DNA of 64,000 bases, taken from positions 1 through 64,000 of the IMG/VR virus record IMGVR_UViG_3300002131_000176; one strand, 5' to 3'. Positions 33,421-43,432 of the stretch are shown here, in pieces. The notes beneath the pieces were generated by a model, which worked only from the letters and a program-made list of their open reading frames with translations, did no database searches and was not told the DNA's origin. The stretch is from a virus. Numbering within the stretch: the first letter of the stretch is position 1; each line of letters begins with the position of its first letter. The position numbers and the translations under genes are program-made.

Positions 33421-34285
33421 ACCAACTCTTTACAAATTCAAATTTCTTATTGATGACATGGCATAGTGTGCAGCCAGGTTTAATATAATCCCATTTATCA
33501 AAGAAATGATGCCATTTCGAGTCTAGCCACTGAATTTTAATATTATTTGTTTTGACTTTATAACTCCAAATAGTTTCATTGTCATAGCCAAACATATTCC
33601 TAATTTGATCTGGCCAAATACCGTCAGATGTTCTAAGTTCGCTCATGAGTGCAATGGTTTGATCAAACGTACCCCAATAATCTAATTGCTTTATGTCTGC
33701 CGCTGATGCACCAATAATACCGGTGTTAAATACATCGTTTTCCCCAGACATATCATTTTCGATCAACATCGCTCGACAATTCCAGTACTTAGCCGTAGGC
33801 GAACGAATAGAAGATACTCTATTTGGGTCTGTCAGCTCAACGTACTTGTGCAGAACATCATCGTTGTTATTTAGTATCGCAATACCGTTGTTTTGCAAAT
33901 CCCATGCTTCAAAGAAATTATCGTTATTCAGCGGTACTACGTCAAAGTCTAGGTACAAAACCTCATCGTACTCTTTACTTAACTCATCAAGCAAATGTAT
34001 CTTGTAAAAGTTAACTACGTTGTATGCAGTGACTTCAGGGTATTTCTCATTGAAATATTTCTTAAACTTAAACCACGCATGATCGTTTTCAAATAAAACG
34101 TATTTGACACCAATGGCCTCACAGTAGTTTTCATGGCGTTCTTTAAGCCAATCATAATACTCTTTTAGCAACAGCTTGGTTTTTTCTGTTTTAGGTAATT
34201 GGTCCTTGTCCCACTTATACGGGTCTTGGTAATCTAGCTCTGATTTATCAATGTCAATGTATAAGCTATAAACAATTCTTTTCAT
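33401..34285 (-). CDS. glycosyltransferase-like protein, 294 aa
   Basis: It is a paralogue of the next gene: MKRIVYSLYIDIDKSELDYQ at the start, EVLYLDFDVVP with Asp113 and Asp115, NFFEAWDL, and FNTGIIGASA. The C terminus (IQWLDSKWHHFFDKWDYI) is aromatic. It is the first gene of the minus-strand cluster. The putative methyltransferase gene starts 14 bases away in the opposite direction. Confidence 0.6.
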   Translation of the reverse strand: MKRIVYSLYIDIDKSELDYQDPYKWDKDQLPKTEKTKLLLKEYYDWLKERHENYCEAIGVKYVLFENDHAWFKFKKYFNEKYPEVTAYNVVNFYKIHLLDELSKEYDEVLYLDFDVVPLNNDNFFEAWDLQNNGIAILNNNDDVLHKYVELTDPNRVSSIRSPTAKYWNCRAMLIENDMSGENDVFNTGIIGASAADIKQLDYWGTFDQTIALMSELRTSDGIWPDQIRNMFGYDNETIWSYKVKTNNIKIQWLDSKWHHFFDKWDYIKPGCTLCHVINKKFEFVKSWYEKNCI

Positions 34286-34298
34286 AATAAATATCTAT

Positions 34299-34862
34299 AT
34301 GAACTATAAAAACATTTTAGACGTAATTGGTAAGTGCGATGATATCGGACAAGTAAAAGACATTATTAACTCTATTAATCAGAATCAAGTTTATAGCAAA
34401 GAATGGTTGGTTGAAAGCTGTTTTAAACATATCGAAGCAAAATCAACAGGGATAATTGCAGGTTGGTATGGATTTTTAGGCGACATGCTTACAAGAAGTG
34501 GTATGTGTGATGATATCACTGTCTATGATATGGATCCTAAGTGCACAGAAATTGGATTACAATTGTATCCTCATTTAAAACATACTACCCAACGCATGGC
34601 TGATATAAACCCAAATGCGCACGATCAAATCATTTGTACCTCGTGCGAACATATTAGTGACGAAGAATTAAATGATTTTCTAAATAAAAGGACCCGCGGG
34701 CAACTGGTTGTACTGCACAGCAACGATTATTATGGGATCCCAGGACACATCAATTGTAAAGGGTCTCTCGATGAATTTAAGATGTCATTAAATTTAGAAG
34801 TAGTTGAAGCTCTTGAACTCGAAACACACAAATACAAAAGATTTATGGTCATAGGCTATTGA
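34299..34862 (+). CDS. putative SAM-dependent methyltransferase-like protein, 187 aa
   Basis: A Rossmann-type order is suggested: IIAGWYGFLGDML in place of the SAM-binding loop, DDITVYDMDPKCTEIG with the acidic end of the second strand, then DQIICTSCEHISDEEL and a strand GQLVVLHSNDYYG. The N-terminal 40 residues are helical. Classical glycine motifs are weak, so the call is tentative. It lies beside the sugar cluster but on the other strand. Confidence 0.45.
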   Translation: MNYKNILDVIGKCDDIGQVKDIINSINQNQVYSKEWLVESCFKHIEAKSTGIIAGWYGFLGDMLTRSGMCDDITVYDMDPKCTEIGLQLYPHLKHTTQRMADINPNAHDQIICTSCEHISDEELNDFLNKRTRGQLVVLHSNDYYGIPGHINCKGSLDEFKMSLNLEVVEALELETHKYKRFMVIGY

Positions 34863-34874
34863 ACTTGGTTTATG

Positions 34875-34882
34875 TATAAATA
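34875..34882 (+). promoter_or_regulatory. T4-type late promoter element TATAAATA
   Basis: An exact TATAAATA lies 59 bases before the GTG of the first gene in the tail-fibre region (34942), which has AAAGGA as ribosome site. It would drive the fibre operon. Confidence 0.65.
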
Positions 34883-34941
34883 ATGAATAAGGCAGGGGCG
34901 TTATTCATACGTCCGACAAAGAAATTAACAAAGGATAATTC

Positions 34942-35295
34942 GTGGCCACCTATGAAGAATTTAGCATCGATCAAGGTGCAGACATCACCATTGAGCTACA
35001 ATGTGTTGATATCACCGGCGCAAAAAAAGATTTGTCAGATCATTTGGTTTTTGCCAAAATGAAAAAGAATTACAACAGTGATTCTGCCGATACACTTACC
35101 TTCACTACAGGCATTAGTGCTGATCCTACGGATGGCATTTTAACACTAAGCCTCACAAATACCCAGACGGATACTTTAAAACCCGGTAGATATGTTTACG
35201 ATGTGGAATTGTCCTTTGTAGACAGTTCGGGTGATACCATAATTGAAAGAATCCTTGAAGGCAGAGTTCAGGTAACACCATCAGTCACAAAGTAG
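34942..35295 (+). CDS. small beta-sandwich virion protein, 117 aa
   Basis: The start is GTG (ribosome site AAAGGA). The sequence runs MATYEEFSIDQGADITIELQ, DLSDHLVFAKMKKNYNSDSA, GILTLSLTNTQTDTLKPGRY, VYDVELSFVDSSGD. This layout is that of small BppU-like proteins which sit at the base of receptor-binding fibres; I recall near relatives in marine phages. It immediately precedes the 1961-residue fibre and likely helps attach it. Confidence 0.6.
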   Translation: MATYEEFSIDQGADITIELQCVDITGAKKDLSDHLVFAKMKKNYNSDSADTLTFTTGISADPTDGILTLSLTNTQTDTLKPGRYVYDVELSFVDSSGDTIIERILEGRVQVTPSVTK

Positions 35296-35301
35296 AATAA
35301 T

Positions 35302-38300
35302 ATGGCAACAAAAGTTTTAACGCCAGGTACAACAATAGTCAGAAAGATAACATCAGGAAGAACAATAGTCAAAAAGATTGTTGTTGGCATACCATTAACA
35401 AAGAATGTATCTAGTGGCGCAAATGTTGATAACTTAGTTGGCATCAATACCGATGGTAAGCAGACCGGTGATGTGCTGTTATACGATTCAGATGCTGGTG
35501 GTGATTATGTAACCACATCCTTAGTAGACTTAGTAAGAAGCTATATTAGTGCTGGTGGTGATTTATCATATGATTCTGCCACAGGCGAATTTAGTATTGA
35601 CGTTGAGCAGATTTATACTGCCGAAAACTTTGATTCCGATTTTATTATTGCCATTCAAACTATTGACGGCAGTTTAGTACCAAATTTAGATAGCTCATAT
35701 AATCTAGGTAGTCCAACGAAGAAATGGAAAGATCTATACCTAAGTGGTAATACCATTTACTTGGGTGGCATCAGTCTTGTCGATCAAGCTGGATCCTTTG
35801 CTGTAAAAGATTCAAACGGTGCTGCTGCTCCATTCTCGCTTGAAGCTAACAACACAAATGACCTGGCAGAAGGCGGTAATAATCTTTATTATACTCGCAC
35901 CAGGTTTGATTCTGCTTTAGCTGATGGTTTATCTACTCAGCAAATTCGTGCATATTTTGATGGTGGCACTGGTGTAACGTACGACTCATCTACGGGTGTG
36001 TTTTCAATCGGACAGCCGGTTGCAACTACTGATGACGTAACATTTAATAATGTAGACGTATCTGGTGAATTAGTCGTTCAAGGGAACCTTACAGTTCAAG
36101 GTACTACGACAACAATTAATTCAACAACCGTTAGTATAAACGATAAAAATATTGTACTTGCAGATTCTGCTGTAGATGCTGCTGCCGCTAACGGTGCTGG
36201 TATTACAATTAATGGTGCAGATGCTTCATTAACATATTCTGCAGCTGAAGATAAGTTTGTATTTGATAAAGGTGTTATAGCACCCAACTATCAGGGTGTT
36301 TATCTCGGCTTTGATTCCGATTTAGCTAGAAACTCAACTGTACAATCAATTCGTGGATATTTTAACGCGGCCGGCGACTTATCATACAATTCAGCCACGG
36401 GTGAGTTCTCATTCGATGTTGAGGAAGTATATACAAAAGCTAACTTTGATTCTGATTTCAATGATGCTTTAGACGAGGCATCAATCAACGGCCTTGGTCT
36501 TTCATACAATAGTGCAACAAATACTATTAGTATTACTAATACTGGCGTTACGGCAAATACCTATGGCTCTGCTACTCGGATTCCGGTGTTCTCCGTTAAT
36601 GCTCAAGGTCAACTTACACTGGCCACGGAAACAAATATAGCCTCTGTTGAATCAATAGACTTTGATTCTGCTTCAGGTAATTTTAATGTGATGACCACTG
36701 ACGGTCAGTCATTTAATACAGTAATTACGCTTGATCCATATACGACTAGCAACTTAACTGAAGGCGATGACCTTTATTATACTAGAGCCAGGTTTGATTC
36801 TGCATTAGGCGATACTACATCTATACAATCCATCCGCAGCTATTTAAACGCTGGTGGTGACATGTCATATGATGCAAATACTGGTACATTCAGTATTAAT
36901 GTAGAAGAGATCTACACTAAAGCTAATTTTGACAGTGACTTTAATGTCTCAGTCGATGAAGCAGCATTGAATGGTGATGGCCTATCTTACAATAGCGGAA
37001 CAAATACTTTAAGCATTACTGCTACTGGCGTTGATTCTGGCACTTATGGATCTACAACACAGATTCCGGTGTTTACAGTTAACGACAGAGGACAAATCGA
37101 TTCTATCGGCACCGTATTAGTTGCTGGTGTATCATCAACTAGTTATGATTCATCAAACGGCCAGTTGACAATCAACACAGCCGACGGTAACTCATTTGTT
37201 ACTACATTGCACGATTCTGCTGATCATGTGTCAAGAGCAAGATATGCAATAACCTCTGTCGATAACGGTGGTGATGGTTCATTCACATACAATGCATCCA
37301 CGGGTGTGCTCACGTACACGGGCCCATCGGCAGCAGAGGTGCGTTCACACTTTAGTGCTAGCGGTGACCTAAGCTATGATAGCGCAACAGGTCAATTCAC
37401 CTTTGATGTTGAAGCTGTTTATACTAAGGCTAATTTTGACAGTGACTTTAATGTATCACTTGACGAAGCCGCATTAGGTGGTACTGGTTTAACTTATAAT
37501 TCAGGTACTAATACACTTGACATTACAAACACCGGGGTTGTTGCTGGCGAATACGGTTCTGCAACACAGATACCAATTATTACTGTTAATGCTCAAGGAC
37601 AAGTTGATAGCATTAGTGAAATCCTTGTTGCCGGTGTTACTGATTTTGGCTTTGATTCATCAAACGGACAGTTTACAATCAGTACTGCTGACGGTGGTTC
37701 ATTTACAACAGTTGCAACGTTAGATCCATATACAACAACTACATTGGCCGAAGGCGGTAATCTTTACTATACAACGGCACGTGCTGATAGTGATGCAAAG
37801 AATTCGGTAAGTGCTACCGACGCTGGTGGTGATGGTTCACTTGTTTACAATAATGGCACTGGTGTGTTTACCTATACTGGCCCTAGCGCTACTGAAACAA
37901 GAGCTCACTTTACCGGCGGTACGGGTGTAACGATTACAGATGGTACTGTTGAAATCGGACAGACTGTTGACAGCACAAGTGATGTTATTTTCGGCAAAGT
38001 AACGGTTGATTCTGCCAACGTTGGTGGTATTAATTTTAACGCAACACCTGGAACATATTCATCCGTACCTGGTGCGTTGTATTGGGACTCAGATCCACAG
38101 AAAGGCTTGAGTTTCACACCCACGACCAATGAAGGTAATAGTGATGTCACAATTAATATTGGCCAAGAATCCTTAATTTACGTACACAACCAAACTGGCG
38201 AAACGGTTAGCAATGGTGATATTGTTTATATCTCCGGCACCGCACATGGGCAACATCCATCAATTACAAAGGCCAAAGCTGATGTTGCAGTATCTGGTAC

Positions 38301-41187
38301 TGTTGCAATGGCAACCATGGATATGGTTGATAATGCTCACGGTTATGTCACTCGTTTTGGTCTTGTAAGAGATCTAAACACTGGTGGTTTAACTGCTGGT
38401 GCTGATGTTTATCTTTCTGTAGACTCTGCTGGTAAGTGGACAACCAATAGTGTTACGGTTGATGATGGTTATCCTATTCATATCGGTAAAATTATTAGGG
38501 TTGATTCATCAACTGGTTCAATACTTATTGACCCGTTCACCGAACATTTTGAGTATTTAAGAATTCAAGATCGGATGATTGTTACCGGATCAGTTGAAGC
38601 ATCAACAATGCTCATTGATTCCTCTCTTAAATTTGCTGATATTGATTATGCACTACGCCCAGCATGGGATGAAGGCAGAATGTGGTATGATCAAGACGGT
38701 AAAACACTTGCCTATCATACCGCCGATTCTGATTATGTCCAATATATTGGTGAGAGAGAATGGGTACGAGGTAGAAATAGTTCTGGCCTATTTATTGCAA
38801 AAGGTACTCCAGTTTATACGGATGGCGTGCACATTGCCGGTCATCCCATTCACGGACATCATCCATTAATCTACTCAGCCGATGCTGCTGTAGATGGTAA
38901 GTATGAAGTTATTGGTGTTACTGCTCATGATGTTCCTAATGGTGCCCATGGTTATGTTATAACACGTGGTTGGATTCAGGACATTGATACAACAGGCCTC
39001 GTGTCAGGTCAAAGATTCCATTTGGCCCCAGGTGGTGGTTATCAAGTTGCTGCAGCTAATTATCCTAACTATCCGATTGATCTTGGTATTGCTCTTACTA
39101 TTGATTCTGCCGGTGCTGGTGGTTCAGTTTATATTGATGTTAATAGTCACACACAAGAACAATTACGTATCACTGGCGATGGAAGAGTTGATGGTAACTT
39201 TACCGTTGGTGGTAACCTTAACGTTGTTGGTGTTACCACCTCGGCGATAACACAAGATATAACAGTATCATCTAACCTTGTAAAACTTTTGGACGGCAAT
39301 ACACTTGGTACTGCTTATCAAAGTGTGGGTGGCTTGGATGATGCAACATTTATTGGTTCATATCGTGGTGATTCAGACCTGTTCTATTTTGTAAGAATTG
39401 CTTCCACTGATTCCAGTGGTGATGTTATTGAATGGGGTATTTCAGATTCCGATCTGATGTCATACGGTTCATTTAATGGCACCTATGGTTATGGTGCTGG
39501 ATTTGATTCAGCCAATGGTCCTACTACATGGAATCTAATTACTAATGGTTTGACTGCGCCATTAAGAAATAATATCTCTATTCGGTTTATTAACGAGACT
39601 GGCCACCAGGATTCAGATGTTTGGTGTGCGCACCCAACTGAATTGAATCTTGACCTTGGTATGGTTGGTAACTACAACCCCGCGGGCCCTGGTGGTATTA
39701 AATATGCAGGTCTGTATAGAAGCGCCACTGATGCACGGTGGAGATTCTTTGATGGCCTGACACAAAACCTTGATAGTTCTGTTGTTTCAATTTCAGACTC
39801 TGATGGGTTTACACTATCAGATGTCCAAGCAAATACTTTTTACGGTTCGCTAAGTGGTAATGCAACAAGTGCAACTTCTGCTACACAACTTGCCACAGGT
39901 AGAGCATTTAGTCTGACAGGTGATATTACAGCAACTGGTGTATCATTTGATGGTACTGGCTCAGTACAATTAACAACTGTTTACAATCCAGGCTCAATTG
40001 TTAATGCTGATATTAATGCAACTGCCGGTATTGTAGATACAAAACTTGCTACAATCAGTACTGCGGGTAAAGTTTCCAACTCTGCTACTACGGCAACTGC
40101 TCTTAACACCGGTTCTGCAATCGTTGCTCGTGACGTAAGTGGTAACTTTACTGCTGGTACAATTACCGCTGCATTAACGGGTAATGTCACAGGCCAGGTT
40201 TCTGATATCAGTAATCACAGCACTACGGACTTGTCTGAAGGTGATAACTTATATTATACCAAAGTTCGCGTTGACTCAGATGTTAATCAAGGCTTTACTG
40301 ACCGCAATACAACAAACCTCGTTGAAGGTGATAACCTTTACTATACAAAAGCTCGGGTTGATAGTGATGTCAATCAAGGTTTTACTGATAGAACAACTAC
40401 TGATGTAGCAGAAGGTACCAACCTTTACTACACAACGGTTCGTGCAGATAGTGATTTTGATGTTCGATTGACCACAAAATCAACAACCGATGTTGCTGAG
40501 GGTACTAATCTTTACTATACAACTGCTCGTGCTGATAGTGATTTTGATGCAAGGCTTACAACTAAGTCTACCGATGATGTAACCGAAGGTACAAATCTTT
40601 ACTATACAACGGCTCGTGCTGATAGTGATGCAAAGAATGCAATATCAGTTACAGATACCGGTGGTGATGGTTCACTTTCATATAATCCAATTACTGGCAT
40701 TATTACATACACAGGTCCTTCACCCAGTGAAATAAGATCACATTTCTCTGCTGGTGGTGATTTAAGTTATGATTCTGCCACTGGTAGATTTAGTATTGAT
40801 GTTGAAACAATTTACACCAAGATCAATTTTGATTCTGACTTGGGTGATGCTTCAACCGATGACTTGCCTGAAGGTATTATAAACCTTTACTATACAACGG
40901 CTAGAGCAGATAGTGATTTTGATTCAAGACTTACAACAAAGACAACTACTAATGTAGCAGAAGGTACTAATTTATATTATACCACAGCTAGAGCAGATAG
41001 TGATTTTGATGCAAGATTAAATATCAAATCAACCACAGATGTTGCCGAAGGTAGTAACCTTTACTATACAACTGCTCGTGCAGATTCCGATGTTACAGCA
41101 TTGGTTGATAGTGATTATATTGCAGCAAGAATTATTGAAGCAGATCCGGCCGGCACTGCCGTAGCAATGGCCATTGCACTTGGATAA
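35302..41187 (+). CDS. giant repeat-containing tail fibre, 1961 aa
   Basis: This long beta-rich fibre is rich in Asp, Ser, Gly and Thr. The N terminus (TKVLTPGTTIVRKITSGRTI) repeats a TxxGxTIVxKI motif and is likely the attachment end. Blocks of the type AGGDLSYDSATGEFSIDVE and EEIYTKANFDSDFNVS recur several times across residues 80-800. A carbohydrate-like middle part (about 960-1260) has two related segments around HGYVxTRG/HGYVTRFG. The C terminus (about 1645-1930) contains eight LYYTxxRxDSD units, mostly 29 residues apart; three more occur upstream. There is no S74 chaperone domain. It is the longest fibre and probably reaches the host first. Confidence 0.8.
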   Translation: MATKVLTPGTTIVRKITSGRTIVKKIVVGIPLTKNVSSGANVDNLVGINTDGKQTGDVLLYDSDAGGDYVTTSLVDLVRSYISAGGDLSYDSATGEFSIDVEQIYTAENFDSDFIIAIQTIDGSLVPNLDSSYNLGSPTKKWKDLYLSGNTIYLGGISLVDQAGSFAVKDSNGAAAPFSLEANNTNDLAEGGNNLYYTRTRFDSALADGLSTQQIRAYFDGGTGVTYDSSTGVFSIGQPVATTDDVTFNNVDVSGELVVQGNLTVQGTTTTINSTTVSINDKNIVLADSAVDAAAANGAGITINGADASLTYSAAEDKFVFDKGVIAPNYQGVYLGFDSDLARNSTVQSIRGYFNAAGDLSYNSATGEFSFDVEEVYTKANFDSDFNDALDEASINGLGLSYNSATNTISITNTGVTANTYGSATRIPVFSVNAQGQLTLATETNIASVESIDFDSASGNFNVMTTDGQSFNTVITLDPYTTSNLTEGDDLYYTRARFDSALGDTTSIQSIRSYLNAGGDMSYDANTGTFSINVEEIYTKANFDSDFNVSVDEAALNGDGLSYNSGTNTLSITATGVDSGTYGSTTQIPVFTVNDRGQIDSIGTVLVAGVSSTSYDSSNGQLTINTADGNSFVTTLHDSADHVSRARYAITSVDNGGDGSFTYNASTGVLTYTGPSAAEVRSHFSASGDLSYDSATGQFTFDVEAVYTKANFDSDFNVSLDEAALGGTGLTYNSGTNTLDITNTGVVAGEYGSATQIPIITVNAQGQVDSISEILVAGVTDFGFDSSNGQFTISTADGGSFTTVATLDPYTTTTLAEGGNLYYTTARADSDAKNSVSATDAGGDGSLVYNNGTGVFTYTGPSATETRAHFTGGTGVTITDGTVEIGQTVDSTSDVIFGKVTVDSANVGGINFNATPGTYSSVPGALYWDSDPQKGLSFTPTTNEGNSDVTINIGQESLIYVHNQTGETVSNGDIVYISGTAHGQHPSITKAKADVAVSGTVAMATMDMVDNAHGYVTRFGLVRDLNTGGLTAGADVYLSVDSAGKWTTNSVTVDDGYPIHIGKIIRVDSSTGSILIDPFTEHFEYLRIQDRMIVTGSVEASTMLIDSSLKFADIDYALRPAWDEGRMWYDQDGKTLAYHTADSDYVQYIGEREWVRGRNSSGLFIAKGTPVYTDGVHIAGHPIHGHHPLIYSADAAVDGKYEVIGVTAHDVPNGAHGYVITRGWIQDIDTTGLVSGQRFHLAPGGGYQVAAANYPNYPIDLGIALTIDSAGAGGSVYIDVNSHTQEQLRITGDGRVDGNFTVGGNLNVVGVTTSAITQDITVSSNLVKLLDGNTLGTAYQSVGGLDDATFIGSYRGDSDLFYFVRIASTDSSGDVIEWGISDSDLMSYGSFNGTYGYGAGFDSANGPTTWNLITNGLTAPLRNNISIRFINETGHQDSDVWCAHPTELNLDLGMVGNYNPAGPGGIKYAGLYRSATDARWRFFDGLTQNLDSSVVSISDSDGFTLSDVQANTFYGSLSGNATSATSATQLATGRAFSLTGDITATGVSFDGTGSVQLTTVYNPGSIVNADINATAGIVDTKLATISTAGKVSNSATTATALNTGSAIVARDVSGNFTAGTITAALTGNVTGQVSDISNHSTTDLSEGDNLYYTKVRVDSDVNQGFTDRNTTNLVEGDNLYYTKARVDSDVNQGFTDRTTTDVAEGTNLYYTTVRADSDFDVRLTTKSTTDVAEGTNLYYTTARADSDFDARLTTKSTDDVTEGTNLYYTTARADSDAKNAISVTDTGGDGSLSYNPITGIITYTGPSPSEIRSHFSAGGDLSYDSATGRFSIDVETIYTKINFDSDLGDASTDDLPEGIINLYYTTARADSDFDSRLTTKTTTNVAEGTNLYYTTARADSDFDARLNIKSTTDVAEGSNLYYTTARADSDVTALVDSDYIAARIIEADPAGTAVAMAIALG
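40220..41090 (+). repeat. 29-residue (87-base) tandem repeats in the giant fibre
   Basis: Eight copies of a unit centred on LYYTTARADSDFDARLTT are encoded here, most exactly 29 codons apart, with one longer interruption around 40640-40880. The first two copies read KVRVDSDVNQGFTDR and the later ones TARADSDFDARLTTK, so the array has drifted or been converted in blocks. Copy number could change by recombination. Confidence 0.8.
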
Positions 41188-41205
41188 ATAATAAAAGGAA
41201 ATAAT

Positions 41206-41526
41206 ATGGCAAATACATTTAAAAATTATGCAAGTGCTGGCGTTGGGACATCCCCGGCTACCATACTTACAGCAACGGCCAACACAACGGTGATTGGTTA
41301 TTCAATCGCCAATGTGACGGCAGATACCATTACTGCATCGGTTATAGTTACTATCAGTAGCAGTGATTATTATCTTATTAAAGATGCGGTTGTTCCAACT
41401 GGTGGTGCATTGATACCCATTGGTGGTGATCAGAAGTTGGTGTTGGAAACAGGCGATGCAATTAAAGTATCTAGCAATACTGCAGCATCTGCTGATGTTA
41501 TTATGAGTGTATTGGAGATTACTTAA
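41206..41526 (+). CDS. small virion-associated protein, 106 aa
   Basis: A beta-rich 106-residue protein starts ANTFKNYASAGVGTSPATIL and contains GYSIANVTADTITASVIVTI and GGALIPIGGDQKLVLETGDA. I recall short proteins of this kind (tail-attached, capsid decoration-like) near fibres in marine phages. AAAGGAAA is the ribosome site. Its stop overlaps the next start (TAATGG). Confidence 0.6.
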   Translation: MANTFKNYASAGVGTSPATILTATANTTVIGYSIANVTADTITASVIVTISSSDYYLIKDAVVPTGGALIPIGGDQKLVLETGDAIKVSSNTAASADVIMSVLEIT

Positions 41527-42263
41527 TGGCTTATATTGGATCTTCCGCTGCACTAATACCGGTTGCGTTCTCTGCGGTTAATTCTCAAGCATTTAATGGG
41601 GATGATTCATCAGTTAGTTTTACATTGAATCGTGCTGTATTAACAAAGCAACTTGAGGTGATAGTTAATAATGTCCAACAATCACCCTATGATGGTTCAT
41701 ACGCTGTATCTAGTACAACACTAACGTTTTCAGAAGCACCATCCACAGGTACTGCAAATATCTATGTTAATTATAGAGACCAATCCGTAGGTACTATTAT
41801 TGACGAAACTGCTTATAGAAAAGGTGAAGTCGATTCACTACTAGGCACTATTGATTTGTCAAGCCGTGTAGCAAAAACTGGCGACACTATGTCAGGCACA
41901 CTAATCATTAATGGTGAACTCTTTGTAAACAGCAATGAGATTAACCTTGATGATTTGCAAAGCCTGAGTTGGGGTGATGGATCTGTACAGGTAAGGGGTA
42001 ATGGTACAGCAGAAACTCTGGAGTTAAGAACCAGTGCAGCAACACGACTTTATATCACACCCACTGGTGATATTGGTATGGGTACACCAACACCAGAACG
42101 AACATTGGATGTTGTGGGCCACATCTCTAACCGTGGACTTTATTTTAATCCTAATACAATTGATAGTGATGTGCTTATTGACTCGGATCGCAACGCAATG
42201 ATGGTTGGTCCAGTCACTATAAATAGCACTATAACCATCAATGGTACATTTACGGTAGTATAA
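41526..42263 (+). CDS. tail fibre protein, 245 aa
   Basis: The N terminus (AYIGSSAALIPVAFSAVNSQ, AFNGDDSSVSFTLNRAV) is a fibre attachment domain common in marine phages; a YRKGEVDSLLGTIDLSSRVA helix follows. The middle LNDLQ-type block (NLDDLQSLSWGDGSVQVRGN) is fibre-like. The C terminus NAMMVGPVTINSTITINGTF resembles the endings of the genes at 45960 and 46452. It belongs to the fibre cluster. Confidence 0.65.
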   Translation: MAYIGSSAALIPVAFSAVNSQAFNGDDSSVSFTLNRAVLTKQLEVIVNNVQQSPYDGSYAVSSTTLTFSEAPSTGTANIYVNYRDQSVGTIIDETAYRKGEVDSLLGTIDLSSRVAKTGDTMSGTLIINGELFVNSNEINLDDLQSLSWGDGSVQVRGNGTAETLELRTSAATRLYITPTGDIGMGTPTPERTLDVVGHISNRGLYFNPNTIDSDVLIDSDRNAMMVGPVTINSTITINGTFTVV

Positions 42264-42269
42264 GAATAT

Positions 42270-42863
42270 ATGGCAAGTGAAATAACAGTACAAACAATCA
42301 GGGGACCGGCCTCTGGTACAAATGCAAATAAAATTTTAATTCCTGCCGGCCAGACACTTGATGCAAGTAGTGGGTTTATTCCTCCAGCTGGTGGTGTGTT
42401 GCAGGTAGTGCAAACGGTAAAGTCCGACACATTTTCTACCACTAATAGTTCGTTCGTTGAAATTTCTGGGTACAGTGTTACGCTTACACCTTCTTCGGTG
42501 GCAAGCAAAGTTATGGTGGAAGTGTGCCTTCATATTGGCGAAAACACAGACGCGTTTCCAGTTTTTAGAATGTACCGCAACGGCACAGAACTTCAAATTG
42601 CTTCGCCTATTAGCCCTGGTACTTCTGGAATGTTCGGTAAAACAACAACAGGCAACGACGCCCGCGACCAGTATTTACTAGAGCCAGTAAACTTCAAGTT
42701 TTTAGACTCACCAAACACAACAGACGCTGTTACATACACTATTCGCGTTAGGGCTATGGGCTCTACATCTAGAACAATTTTTGTGAACAGGTCACAGACT
42801 ATTGGCGACGCAAACCAATACACTGTAATTTCAACATTTACTGCCACGGAGATTGCAGGATGA
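42270..42863 (+). CDS. receptor-binding/fibre-tip protein, GVLQVVQ family, 197 aa
   Basis: The N terminus ASEITVQTIRGPASGTNANK is an attachment peptide. The C-terminal domain begins GGVLQVVQTVKSDTF and has SSVASKVMVEVCLHIGE, DAVTYTIRVRAMGS, TIFVNRSQTIGDANQY and ends TFTATEIAG. The same domain plan is found in the genes at 42860 and 48394, so the three are paralogues. Domains of this type are common tips of phage fibres. Its stop overlaps the next start. Confidence 0.65.
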   Translation: MASEITVQTIRGPASGTNANKILIPAGQTLDASSGFIPPAGGVLQVVQTVKSDTFSTTNSSFVEISGYSVTLTPSSVASKVMVEVCLHIGENTDAFPVFRMYRNGTELQIASPISPGTSGMFGKTTTGNDARDQYLLEPVNFKFLDSPNTTDAVTYTIRVRAMGSTSRTIFVNRSQTIGDANQYTVISTFTATEIAG

Positions 42864-43432
42864 GTATCGCATATGTAAATCAAATTCTCCCAAAGGATGG
42901 TTCACAGGTTTCCATACCCAACTTCGCTCCTATTGCTGGTAGTGTGATTCAGGTAGTGCAAGCAGTTAAAACAGATTCTATGGCTGCGTCTCCTGGAGCT
43001 CTTTGGGCTGATGTACCCGGTCAGGGTGGTGTAGGGGCGTTTAGTGCGACTATTACGCCATCATCTACATCAAGCAGAATACTAATTATTGTTGATATGA
43101 AAGGCGCTGGAACAACGGATTCTAGCGTTATACGTTCAAGACTTTTAAGAAACTCAACTCCAATTTATATTGGTGATGCCGCAAGTAATCGTCCTCAAGC
43201 TATGGGTCAGTTTTATATGGCATCGCCCGCAGGATCTTTTTATATTGCACAACTTGGGGGTACTTTTTTGGATTCTCCAGCAACTACTTCTGCTGTTACA
43301 TATAAAGTTCAATTTGGTGCTGATGGAAATACTCAAACAGTTTATGTAAACAGAACTCAAGGTGATAGAGATGCTAACGTTTACGACTCAAGAGTAGCAG
43401 CAACTATTACAGTTATGGAGATCGCAGGATGA
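42860..43432 (+). CDS. receptor-binding/fibre-tip protein, SVIQVVQ family, 190 aa
   Basis: It has a short attachment region (SIAYVNQILPKDGSQVSIPN) and the same tip domain as its neighbour at 42270: SVIQVVQAVKTDSM, SSTSSRILIIVDMKGAG, SAVTYKVQFGADGNTQTVYV and a final ATITVMEIAG. The two tips are only moderately similar outside these blocks, which suggests diversification for binding. The ATGA junction with the next gene continues the string. Confidence 0.65.
   Translation: MSIAYVNQILPKDGSQVSIPNFAPIAGSVIQVVQAVKTDSMAASPGALWADVPGQGGVGAFSATITPSSTSSRILIIVDMKGAGTTDSSVIRSRLLRNSTPIYIGDAASNRPQAMGQFYMASPAGSFYIAQLGGTFLDSPATTSAVTYKVQFGADGNTQTVYVNRTQGDRDANVYDSRVAATITVMEIAG

Noticed and set aside
40220-41090. 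Regularly spaced repeats considered as a CRISPR-like array
   Set aside because: The repeats keep a continuous protein frame of 29 codons and have no unique spacers; they are fibre repeats.
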